A stretch of 64,000 nt of DNA. Source: CAVXEH01 sp963805305 (GTDB lineage Bacteria > Chloroflexota > Limnocylindria > QHBO01). The stretch covers positions 637,095 to 701,094 of the forward strand of contig CAWDTM010000008.1 in NCBI GenBank assembly GCA_963805305.1, read 5' to 3'. Below the pieces are notes generated by a model. It worked only from the letters and a program-made list of their open reading frames with translations. It searched no databases and was not told the origin of the DNA. The translations under genes and the position numbers were made by a program. Positions 42,447-50,169 of this stretch are shown one piece after another (the stretch's first letter is position 1; the number at the start of each line of letters is the position of its first letter).

Positions 42447-42759
42447 CGTCCCCGCGGGCCCAACCCGAGCCCAAGCGAGGCCATCCCAGGTACCGCGGGG
42501 CTACTCGGTGTCGCGCTGCACCGGGCAAAGGTCCCGAGCGACCCCGGACGGGCTATCGGAGCAGGCCGCCGGGCGCCTAGATTCCCGCCGAACCGTCGCG
42601 GCCGATGGCAGACCGGGGGACGTCCGAGCCCCTCCGCCGGCCGCCACGCCGGGGAGGTGCATGCCCTTGACAGGTCGTCGCTAGGTGATGCGGACCTGCC
42701 CTGCCGCGGGTCCCGCCAGCCCCCTTCAGCTCCACGCTGATCATCCTTGGAGGAAGACC
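42447..42759 (+). other. 5' leader region of the PKD protein gene
   Basis: About 313 bp with no convincing gene. It contains a TTGACA hexamer (42667-42672), 93 bp before the PKD protein start, without a good -10 at the usual distance. GC-rich short inverted sequences are present near 42480-42570 but none is perfect enough to name. Confidence 0.4.
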
Positions 42760-44811
42760 ATGTTCCGAGCGCCTCGTCCTGGGGCCGTGCCGTTCCACTC
42801 TCCACTCACGAGCAGGGTGCTTGCTGCGGTGTGCACCGCCGCCGTGACCCTCCTCGCCATGGGGCCGGTCACCGCGCTCGCCGCGACGAGCACCCTTTCG
42901 AACCCGACCTCGCTCTCCGGCGACTCGACCCTGACCGCGGTCGGCTTCACCGCCAGCGGCGCGGGGGTCACCGCCACCGGCACCGCGGAGATCACCGTCC
43001 ACTGGACGCAGCCGGCGTCGCTGGCAACCACCTTCGATCCGAACCTCGTCCGCCAGGGCCGGGCCCTGGATCCGTCTGACGCCTACACCCGGACCGGGTC
43101 GGGCGCCATGTCGGTGGACTACACCATCGACAACCTGCAGGTCTCCTGGGACGGCCTCGGCCCGTTCGACCTCGGGAACCCGACGTACACCACCACGGGC
43201 AGCTGCGACCTGATGGCCGGCGGGCCTGACTACACCTGCCATCTCGAGAGCGACCAGATCACGCTCCTCGACCCCACCCCGCTCCCCGGCCCCTTCGTCA
43301 AGCTGCGGCTGGTGTCCGACGTGACCGTCACGCCGGACGGGATCGCAACCGTGCGGACCGCGTCGTTTGGCGGCGTGGCGGACGGGACCGCGAACCTGTC
43401 GCTGGGGGAATCGCCCATCACCGACAACCTCACCATCCCCTGCACCGCCGGCGCCGGTGACGAGATGAGCTACGACCTTGGCTCGGTCTCGGCCACCCCG
43501 GGGATCAGCGTCGACAGCGGCCTCGAGTTCGACGTCGGCACCTCGATCCCCAACCCCTTCTTCCCGGTCCCCGACCCGGTGGACCCGGTCATCTACATCA
43601 CCTTCGCCTCGCCCACCATCGACCTCGGCTCGACCGCGGGTGACGTCACCGTCAGCGGCGCGGGCGCGACGTTCGACATGGGCGCGGTCCAGGCCAACAA
43701 CATCCCGCCCACGGTCGACGCGGGCGGCCCGTACGCCGGTGCCGAGGGCAGTCCCGTCACGTTCGACGGCTCCGGCTCCTCGTCCATCTGCGGCTTCCCG
43801 ACCCTCCGTTGGGACTTCTCCGATGGCGGCGTCGCCTTCGGCGCAATGCCCCAGCACACCTTCCAGGGCCCGGGCGTGTTCAGCGGCCTGCTGACCGCCA
43901 CCGATCCCACGGGTCTCTCCGCCATGACGACCTTCTCCGTGACCATCGCGAACCTGGCACCGGTGGTCGAGGCCGGACCGGACACCACGGCGGCATGGGG
44001 GCGCCTCGTTGCGTTCAACGGCAGCGCCACCGATCCAGGGGCCGATGACCAGTCGACCCTGGCCTACGCGTGGACCTTCGGCGATGGGTCCCCGTCCGCG
44101 AGTGGCGGTGGAAGCACGTTCCACGCCTACTCGGTCCCAGGTGACTACGTCGCCACCCTGACCGTCTGCGACCGATGGTCCGCCTGTTCCTCCGACACCC
44201 GGACGGTCCACGTCCGGAAGCGGACCGTCACCGTGGGCGACCTGGGCGACACCGCCGGGACGTACGACACGCCCGGAGCCCTGAGCGCCTCCCTCGTCGA
44301 TGAGTTCGGCGAGACGGTGAACGGACGCACCATCGCCTTCTCGGTGGATGGCGCAGCCGCGGGTTCGGCGGTGACGAATGCGTCGGGTACCGCCTCGGTG
44401 GCCTACACGCCGCTCGTCGACGCAGGCACGCACGCCACCGGCGCATCGTTCGCCGGCGACAGCCTGTACGAGGCGGGTGCCGGGTCGAGCAGCATCGCCA
44501 TCGGCGTCAAGGCGACATCGGTGACCTACACCGGTGCGCTTTCGAGCAAGCCGAACAAGACCATCACCCTCAGCGCCGTGCTGAAGGACGCGACCGGCAA
44601 GCCGCTTGCCGGCCGGACCATCGTGTTCGTGCTGGGCAGCCAGACGGCGGCCGCGGTCACCGACGCGTCGGGACTGGCCTCCACCGACCTGAAGCTCAAG
44701 CAGAAGAACGCGATGTACCTGCTGACCGCCACCTGGACGCCGTTGGGAGCCGATGCGAACCGCTACGCGGGCAGCGCCGACTCCGCGACGTTCAGCCTCC
44801 AGGCCAAGTAG
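42760..44811 (+). CDS. Secreted protein with PKD and Ig-like repeats
   Basis: A 683-aa exported protein: signal peptide ending ...TALAATS, a ~290-residue N-terminal beta region rich in Thr/Asp/Gly (unknown), two PKD domains (~323-405: VDAGGPYAGAEGSPVTFDGS; ~407-487: VEAGPDTTAAWG with WTFGDGSPS and PGDYVATL), then two Ig-like/Big-type repeats (NGRTIAFSVDGAAAGSAVT; AGRTIVFVLGSQTAAAVT). A GGAGG Shine-Dalgarno precedes ATG 42760. Such proteins act as adhesins or polysaccharide binders at the cell surface; no catalytic domain is seen. Confidence 0.85.
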   Translation: MFRAPRPGAVPFHSPLTSRVLAAVCTAAVTLLAMGPVTALAATSTLSNPTSLSGDSTLTAVGFTASGAGVTATGTAEITVHWTQPASLATTFDPNLVRQGRALDPSDAYTRTGSGAMSVDYTIDNLQVSWDGLGPFDLGNPTYTTTGSCDLMAGGPDYTCHLESDQITLLDPTPLPGPFVKLRLVSDVTVTPDGIATVRTASFGGVADGTANLSLGESPITDNLTIPCTAGAGDEMSYDLGSVSATPGISVDSGLEFDVGTSIPNPFFPVPDPVDPVIYITFASPTIDLGSTAGDVTVSGAGATFDMGAVQANNIPPTVDAGGPYAGAEGSPVTFDGSGSSSICGFPTLRWDFSDGGVAFGAMPQHTFQGPGVFSGLLTATDPTGLSAMTTFSVTIANLAPVVEAGPDTTAAWGRLVAFNGSATDPGADDQSTLAYAWTFGDGSPSASGGGSTFHAYSVPGDYVATLTVCDRWSACSSDTRTVHVRKRTVTVGDLGDTAGTYDTPGALSASLVDEFGETVNGRTIAFSVDGAAAGSAVTNASGTASVAYTPLVDAGTHATGASFAGDSLYEAGAGSSSIAIGVKATSVTYTGALSSKPNKTITLSAVLKDATGKPLAGRTIVFVLGSQTAAAVTDASGLASTDLKLKQKNAMYLLTATWTPLGADANRYAGSADSATFSLQAK

Positions 44812-44817
44812 CCCACG

Positions 44818-44848
44818 GGTGGGCGGGCTCGCCGCGAGCTCGCCCACC
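44818..44848 (+). terminator. Strong hairpin after the PKD protein gene
   Basis: A 14-bp stem: GGTGGGCG/CGCCCACC, a G-T pair, then GCTCG/CGAGC around CCG. It begins 7 nt after the stop codon. No U-tract follows. Confidence 0.75.
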
Positions 44849-44892
44849 GCGCACCGCAGGGAGTAGGCTGCGCTGGCAGGGAGGTTTCACGG

Positions 44893-45219
44893 ATGGTGCC
44901 ATTGGCTCACCCCCGTACGAAGCAGCTCATCGTCGTGCTCCTGGGGATCGCGCTTGTGCTGGCGGCCTGTGTCGCGGGCCCGAATCCCGACGTCGGCACC
45001 GCAGCCGCCGGGGGAAGCTCTGCCGGCTTCTGGCTGGGTCTCTGGCACGGCTTCATCGCCCCCATCACCTTCATCGTGTCGCTCTTCACCGAGTCGGTGA
45101 GCGTCTACGAGGTCCACAACAGCGGCAACTGGTACGACTTCGGCTTCGTGCTGGGCGCCGGCATCCTGTTCGGTGGCGGCTTCTTTGGCGCCGGGCGCTC
45201 CCGGGGGAGCACGCACTAG
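44893..45219 (+). CDS. Small conserved-looking membrane protein
   Basis: A 108-aa protein. A hydrophobic leader ending VLAACVAGP could be a lipoprotein signal (Cys near residue 26). Two further hydrophobic stretches hold GFWLGLWHGFIAPITFIVSL and NWYDFGFVLGAGILFGG. The LWHG-x3-P, SVSVYEVHN and YDFGF motifs look strongly constrained and recur, to my knowledge, in small unnamed membrane proteins of several bacteria. Function unknown. GGGAGG lies ahead of ATG 44893. It converges on the next gene. Confidence 0.7.
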   Translation: MVPLAHPRTKQLIVVLLGIALVLAACVAGPNPDVGTAAAGGSSAGFWLGLWHGFIAPITFIVSLFTESVSVYEVHNSGNWYDFGFVLGAGILFGGGFFGAGRSRGSTH

Positions 45220-45262
45220 CGCCGCTTCCCCAATGGCACTGTTCCGGCCCAGGAGCCGCCGC

Positions 45263-45610
45263 TCAGGGGGTTCCCGCGCCGTTGCAGCCCACCCAGATCA
45301 CGGGCCGCCAGCCGATTCCCGCGACGTTCACGCTCACCGCGGCGAAGTGAACGTTCTCGATGGGACTCGTCGACGGGGGCAGGCACTCCGGGCGGCCACG
45401 ATCGTGGAGGCTGCCCCGGCTGTCGGTCCAGGAGCCGTCCATCGGCACGCCGTAGGACCAGCCATCCGCCTCGATGGTGATCGCGCCTTCCGCCGATTGG
45501 GCGGTGCCCGTCAGGTACATGACCGTCGACCGGGCGCCCAGGTAGTAGGCCCCGACCACGGCCAACAGCAGGAACACGACGATCACCCGCATCCGTACGT
45601 CTGTGCTCAT
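45263..45610 (-). CDS. Single-pass membrane-anchored small protein
   Basis: A 115-aa protein with an N-terminal transmembrane anchor (MRVIVVFLLLAVVGAYYLGA) and an ~80-residue extracytoplasmic part with ITIEADGWSYGVPMDGSWTD, two cysteines and a C-terminal GWRPVIWVGCNG. No known family. A GGGAGG Shine-Dalgarno before ATG 45610 decides the start over an ATG 24 codons upstream. Repeat trio E4 lies upstream. Confidence 0.6.
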   Translation of the reverse strand: MSTDVRMRVIVVFLLLAVVGAYYLGARSTVMYLTGTAQSAEGAITIEADGWSYGVPMDGSWTDSRGSLHDRGRPECLPPSTSPIENVHFAAVSVNVAGIGWRPVIWVGCNGAGTP

Positions 45611-45712
45611 GATCCGGTCCCTCCCTCCGCGGCGCCCTGCCGCTCCATCGCCCACTGTAGGTCGCCAGTCTGCGCTTGACACGATCCCGGAACGTTGACG
45701 GCGCCAACATTC

Positions 45713-45873
45713 CGGTCCGGGTGGTGATCTGGGGACCCGTCCGACCGCCGAAACGTCCCTGACCCGTGCGCAGGGGCCTCTCCGTGGTCACTCGGGTGAT
45801 CCCATGACCACCACGACCGGGCAGCCGTCAGCCGACGGTCGTACCGGTAATCAGGCCACCATCCGGAGACTCC
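45713..45873 (+). repeat. Dispersed palindromic repeat element, trio E4
   Basis: Cores GGTGATC 45723, GGTGATC 45795 and GGTAATC 45846, spacings exactly 72 and 51. Unit 2 continues CCATGACCACCACGACCGG, with the full ACGACCG right arm. The trio fills the 295-bp gap between the cyclase gene end and the small membrane protein start. Confidence 0.8.
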
Positions 45874-45905
45874 ACCCTCGACGCCGCGAGCGAGAACGAC
45901 GGGAC

Positions 45906-47174
45906 TCAGGCCCGGGCAACCTGCGGCGAAGGCACCGCTCGCCGGCCGAGCAGGAACCAGGTCTCCATGTCGCCCTTGCCCTTGATGGGCACGCTGCCCC
46001 TCGCCTCGCACGCGAACTCGTCGCGGAGCAGCTCGTACGTCGCCTGCGTGATCTGGATCCGGCCCGGCGTGCCCTGCGTCTGCATGCGGCCCGCGGTGTT
46101 CACCGCGTCTCCCCACAGGTCATAGAGGAACCGCTTGCGACCAATGACCCCGGCCACCAGGGGTCCCGAGTTGATCCCGATCCGCAGCTCGAAGCCCAGG
46201 GATCCCATGGCGCCGGTCGAGCGAACCGCATCGAGCATGTCGAGGGCCAGGAGGGCAACCGCCTGAGCATGGTCGGGACGGGGCGCCGGGATGCCGGCGG
46301 CGGCCATGTAGCAGTCGCCGATGGTCTTGATCTTCTCCAGGTCGTAGCGCTCCACCAGCTCGTCGAAGTGACCGAAGAGCTGGTCCAGCATCTCCACGAT
46401 CTGGGCCGGCGGGAGGTGCTCGGCCAGGGGCGTGAAGTCCACGACATCGGCGAACAGGACCGATGCCGACGTGAAGGAATCCGCGATGGTCCTGGTCTCC
46501 GTCTTGAGCTTCTCCGCGATGGAGCGTGGCAGCACGTTGAGGAGCAGGTTCTCGGCGCGCGCCTGCTCGGCGCGCAGGGCGGCCAGCGCGTCCTGCCGCT
46601 GGATGGCGAAGACAGCGAGCAGGGTGAAGACGATGGTTCCGCCGACCGTCACGTTGAGGGCCAGCATGATGCTCGTGAACCAGGCCGGCACCGGCGACAG
46701 CGGATGCCACAGCTCGCCCGCGATGCCCGAGACCACGAACAGCGCCAGGAATCCCACGAACCAGCGGATGCCGGCCCGCACGCTGTCGAAGACCAGGGCG
46801 CCCATGGGGCCCAGGAGGCCCCACAGACCCACACCGCCCGAGGCGAGGAAGCCGCCGATGGGGATCATGGACAGGCACGTGGTGAGCATGATGTCCAGCT
46901 GTTCGGCGCGGAGGAGGAGCATCCGGTTCCGGGTGCGGGCGAACGCGAGGATTGCGACGAGGGAGACCGTGAAGTACACGAACGGGAGGTAGCCGAGCGG
47001 CGAGCCGAAGGCGAGGTACAGGCTCCCCCACACCAGGGAGACGGGCAGGATGAGCACCGAGATGAGGACCAGCAGCCCGTTGCGCCGCCTGGTCTCCTCG
47101 TCGTCCTCCGGCCTGGCGCCAACCGTGGCCAGCCACGCGAAGAGCGCCGCACCCGAGTCGCGCAGAGTGGTCAC
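45906..47174 (-). CDS. Membrane-bound class III adenylate cyclase
   Basis: A 422-aa protein from GTG 47174. The N-terminal ~190 residues hold about six hydrophobic helices. A linker AEQARAENLLLNVLPRSIAE (the signalling-helix motif of membrane cyclases) leads to a class III catalytic domain with metal-binding Asp in LFADVVDFTPL and in TIGDCYMAAAG, and the substrate-region sequence KTIGDCYMAA and VNTAGRMQT. The longer open frame to 47327 overlaps repeat E5 and is probably not translated. Closest known plan is the mycobacterial Rv1625c/Rv2435c-like membrane cyclases; it should make cAMP. Confidence 0.92.
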   Translation of the reverse strand: MTTLRDSGAALFAWLATVGARPEDDEETRRRNGLLVLISVLILPVSLVWGSLYLAFGSPLGYLPFVYFTVSLVAILAFARTRNRMLLLRAEQLDIMLTTCLSMIPIGGFLASGGVGLWGLLGPMGALVFDSVRAGIRWFVGFLALFVVSGIAGELWHPLSPVPAWFTSIMLALNVTVGGTIVFTLLAVFAIQRQDALAALRAEQARAENLLLNVLPRSIAEKLKTETRTIADSFTSASVLFADVVDFTPLAEHLPPAQIVEMLDQLFGHFDELVERYDLEKIKTIGDCYMAAAGIPAPRPDHAQAVALLALDMLDAVRSTGAMGSLGFELRIGINSGPLVAGVIGRKRFLYDLWGDAVNTAGRMQTQGTPGRIQITQATYELLRDEFACEARGSVPIKGKGDMETWFLLGRRAVPSPQVARA

Positions 47175-47239
47175 CGCCGCAGGATACCGCCCCCCGCGCG
47201 CCTCCGGCCCCCTCGACCCCCTCGACGCCCCCCCTTCCA

Positions 47240-47400
47240 CGGTGTGGTTGGTAGCCTGATTGCCCATCCGACCGACGACCGTCCGCACAACGGCCGCACG
47301 AGGGTCCTCAGCGGTCATTTGGGTCACCCGATCACCACGCTGACCGGGGACCCATCCTCCGGCGGTCGCACGGGTACGTGGGCCGCCACTCCCGCGCGAT
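47240..47400 (+). repeat. Dispersed palindromic repeat element, trio E5
   Basis: Cores GGTAGCC 47250, GGTCACC 47322 and GGTACG 47373, spacings exactly 72 and 51. The middle unit shows its dyad clearly: CGGTCA at one end and TGACCG at the other, with GGGTCACCC at the centre. It lies just upstream of the membrane cyclase GTG and after the response regulator stop. Confidence 0.8.
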
Positions 47401-47418
47401 CAAAACGCTGCCGGACGG

Positions 47419-48117
47419 CTACGTCTCTGCTGGAGCTCCCCCGGCGCGCAGGAGCCCGGACTCGTAGGCGACCACCACGGCCTGCGCCCGGTTGTGGAGT
47501 TCCAGCTTGGCCAGGATTCCCGCGACGTGGGTCTTGACCGTTGCCTCGGAGACGACCAGGGCCTCCGCGATCTCGGCGTTGCTCATGGCGCGGGCCACCA
47601 GCCGGAACACCTCGAGCTCCCGCGCGGTCAGCGCGGAGAGGGCCTGGGTGGCGGCGGGCGGCGGCGCATCGGTCCTGGCGTAGCGCTCCACCAGGCGACG
47701 GGTGATGGTGGGGGCCAGCAGGGCGTCGCCGGCCATGACGGTGCGAACCGCGGCGACCAGTCGTTCCGGCGAAACGTCCTTGAGCAGGAACCCGCAGGCG
47801 CCCACCTGCAGCGCGGCGTACACGTACTCGTCGAGGTCGAAGGTGGTCAGGATGATCACCCGGGGCGCAGCCGCCCCCGGGCCGGCGGATCCCGCCATGA
47901 TCTGGCGGGTCGCCTCGATGCCGTCCATGCCGGGCATGCGGACGTCCATGAGCACCACGTCCGGCCGATGGCGCCGGACAAGGCGGACTGCCTCCTCGCC
48001 CTGGGTGGCCTGCGCAATGACGGTGATATCCGGCTGCGCCTGCAGGATCATCTGCAGCCCGGCGCGCACCAGCTGCTGGTCGTCGGCGACAAGGACGCGC
48101 ACGGGCTGGTCGGTCAT
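47419..48117 (-). CDS. NarL/LuxR-family response regulator
   Basis: A 232-aa response regulator. The receiver (residues 1-125) has LVADDQQLVRAGL, phospho-Asp58 in LMDVRMPGMDG, and LLKDVSPERLV; the output is a LuxR-type HTH (LTARELEVFRLVARAMSNAE, then IAEALVVSEATVKTHVAGIL). ATG 48117 overlaps the kinase stop as ATGA. Together with the adjacent histidine kinase it forms a two-component system. A perfect palindrome upstream of the kinase is a likely binding site. Confidence 0.95.
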   Translation of the reverse strand: MTDQPVRVLVADDQQLVRAGLQMILQAQPDITVIAQATQGEEAVRLVRRHRPDVVLMDVRMPGMDGIEATRQIMAGSAGPGAAAPRVIILTTFDLDEYVYAALQVGACGFLLKDVSPERLVAAVRTVMAGDALLAPTITRRLVERYARTDAPPPAATQALSALTARELEVFRLVARAMSNAEIAEALVVSEATVKTHVAGILAKLELHNRAQAVVVAYESGLLRAGGAPAET

Positions 48118-49310
48118 GGCTCGACCTCGCGAAGCGGCAGCCATGCCCGCACCGCCCACCCCCCGCCCAGGCGCGGCCCCGCCTCGAGCTGGCCGCCGGC
48201 AAGGGTCGCTCGTTCTCGGAGCCCGGCGAGACCCGCCCCGGCGCCCTGCGATGGCGCGGCATGCCCGGGTCCGGCGTCGAGCACCTCGATGCGCAGCTGC
48301 GCTGCTTCGTAGGCAATCTGCACGAGCGTTGCCGCGTGCGCGGCGTAGCGCAGCGCGTTCGTCAGCGCCTCCTGGACGATCCGATAGGCGGTCACATCGA
48401 CGCTCGGAGCCAGCGGTCGCGTCGCGCCCGACGTTTCCAGGGTGACGGGCAGCCCCGCGTCCCGGACCCGCGCGACAAGCTCGTCGAGGCGATCCAGGCC
48501 GGGCTGCGGCGCGAGCCCGCCACCGTCGGCTCCGGCGTCCGCCGCGTCGTCGCCCAGGGCGCCCAGCAGGGTGCGCAGCTCGGCCATGGTCTCGCGGCCG
48601 GTCTTCTCCACCGCGCGGAGCGCCGCCTCCGCCTCCTCCGGCGTCTTCTCCATGACCTGGCGCGCGGCACCGGCCTGGATGACCATGACGCTCACGCTGT
48701 GGGCCACGACATCATGGAGCTCGCGCGCGACGTGCCGGCGTTCCTCCGCCACCGCCGCGCGCAGGGCGGCCTCGCGCTCGTGGATCTCCTGCCGTGCCGC
48801 CTCCGCCCGGGCCACCCGGGCCTCGCGCCGCCCGCGGACCAGGTCCCCGGCCAGCCACGAGGGCAGGAGGACGACGTACGGCAGGGTGATGGCGCTGCGA
48901 GCCTCCGCGCCCAACGCCAGCAGACCGGCCATGAGGCAGGCGGCCACCAGGAACGTGACGGCCACGGACCTCGTCCGGTCCGTGGATCGCTCGCCCATGG
49001 TGTAGCTCGCCAGCGCCATGGCAGCGACGTACGTCCAGATGCTGGACGCGCCCGTAGCAGTGAGCAGGGTCGCCACTGCCTCCGTGAGGAGCACCGCGGT
49101 CGGGGCAACCCGGCGCAGGAGGATCGGCAGGATGACGATCGCCGCGCCGGCGGCCACCATGGGGCGATCGAAGAAATGGGTGGCTCCGGCCAGGATGACC
49201 AGCGCGGCCACCGGCAGCACCTCGGGGGCCACGCGGCAGGCGAGCCGCCACGCCGCCAGCCAGGCCGGCGCGCCACGCGGTGGCGCGGTGGGCAGGGCAG
49301 GGCCGGACAT
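48114..49310 (-). CDS. NarL-type sensor histidine kinase (HisKA_3)
   Basis: A 398-aa membrane kinase. Residues ~30-160 form about four to five transmembrane helices with short loops, so sensing is likely within the membrane. The dimerisation/phosphorylation domain is HisKA_3: EERRHVARELHDVVAHSVSV with phospho-His199. The ATPase part has VQEALTNALRYA and GAGAGLAGLRERA. It is cotranscribed with the response regulator and divergent from an ABC exporter, a frequent arrangement for envelope or antibiotic stress sensing (inference). Confidence 0.94.
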   Translation of the reverse strand: MSGPALPTAPPRGAPAWLAAWRLACRVAPEVLPVAALVILAGATHFFDRPMVAAGAAIVILPILLRRVAPTAVLLTEAVATLLTATGASSIWTYVAAMALASYTMGERSTDRTRSVAVTFLVAACLMAGLLALGAEARSAITLPYVVLLPSWLAGDLVRGRREARVARAEAARQEIHEREAALRAAVAEERRHVARELHDVVAHSVSVMVIQAGAARQVMEKTPEEAEAALRAVEKTGRETMAELRTLLGALGDDAADAGADGGGLAPQPGLDRLDELVARVRDAGLPVTLETSGATRPLAPSVDVTAYRIVQEALTNALRYAAHAATLVQIAYEAAQLRIEVLDAGPGHAAPSQGAGAGLAGLRERATLAGGQLEAGPRLGGGWAVRAWLPLREVEP

Positions 49311-49365
49311 GCGGGCACTCTAGCCCGCCGTCCGCCGTTGCGCCTCGGCGGGAAGGCGTACCAGC

Positions 49366-49385
49366 CCTCATCCGATCGGATGAGG
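49366..49385. promoter_or_regulatory. Perfect 20-bp palindrome between kinase and ABC exporter
   Basis: CCTCATCCGATCGGATGAGG is fully self-complementary. It sits 56 bp before the kinase ATG and 113 bp before the ABC transporter GTG, in the divergent promoter region. The best candidate ligand is the NarL-type regulator of the same locus. Confidence 0.75.
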
Positions 49386-49497
49386 CCGCGCGGGAATCAG
49401 CCCATCGGCCGAGGATGGTCAGACCGCACGGTGGACGACGAGGATCAACCAGCCCCGCACGCTGGCAGTCGATTCGCAACCCACCCTGGAGGCACCC

Positions 49498-50169
49498 GTG
49501 CCACCCCTCATCGAGCTTCGCGGCGTGACCAAGCGCTACAACGGCTCCGCCCTTCCCGCACTGGACGAGGTGAACCTCGCGATGGAAGCCGGCACCACCA
49601 CGGCGGTGCTGGGTCCGTCCGGCTGCGGCAAGTCGACCCTGCTCAACCTGATGGGCGCGCTCGACCGTCCCACCACCGGCGAGGTGACCCTGGACGGAAC
49701 CCGGGTGGACCACCTCTCAGAGGCCGATGCCGCCCGCCTGCGCCGAACCCGGGTCGGCTTCATCTTCCAGTTCTTCCACCTGCTCGACGACCTGACCGTC
49801 CTCGACAACATCGCGGTGGGCGCTCAGCTGGCCGGGGTGCCGCGTCGGGACGCTGTGGAGCGTGCCGCGCTGCTCCTGGGGCAGCTGGGCCTGTCCGAGC
49901 GGGCTCGTCGCTTCCCCGCGACCCTCAGCGGCGGCGAACGCCAGCGGGTGGCCATTGGTCGCGCGGTGGTGAACCAGCCGGCCGTGCTGCTCGCCGATGA
50001 GCCGACGGGCGCCCTGGACAGCCACAACGGGGCGACCGTCCTGGCCCTCCTGGACGACCTGCAGCGCCAGGGCCAGACCGTGGTCCTGGTGACGCACAGC
50101 GAGGAGCTGGCAGCCCACCACGCCCAGCGCATCGTCCGCATGATCGACGGCCGGATCGAGGCCGCCTGA
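49498..50169 (+). CDS. ABC transporter ATP-binding protein (MacB/LolD type)
   Basis: A 223-aa ATPase. Walker A is LGPSGCGKSTLLN (residues ~39-46), the signature motif is LSGGERQRVAIGRA, Walker B is VLLADEPTGALD, and the His switch is in VLVTHSEELA. The D-loop phrase ADEPTGALD is typical of exporters paired with FtsX-like permeases. GTG 49498 has a GGAGG site seven bases before it. The TGA overlaps the permease ATG (TGATG). Likely controlled by the divergent two-component system. Confidence 0.95.
   Translation: MPPLIELRGVTKRYNGSALPALDEVNLAMEAGTTTAVLGPSGCGKSTLLNLMGALDRPTTGEVTLDGTRVDHLSEADAARLRRTRVGFIFQFFHLLDDLTVLDNIAVGAQLAGVPRRDAVERAALLLGQLGLSERARRFPATLSGGERQRVAIGRAVVNQPAVLLADEPTGALDSHNGATVLALLDDLQRQGQTVVLVTHSEELAAHHAQRIVRMIDGRIEAA

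Noticed and set aside
47175..47327. N-terminal extension of the membrane cyclase to ATG/GTG 47327
   Set aside because: The extension overlaps repeat trio E5 and reads as low-complexity sequence; GTG 47174 gives a normal membrane-cyclase N terminus.
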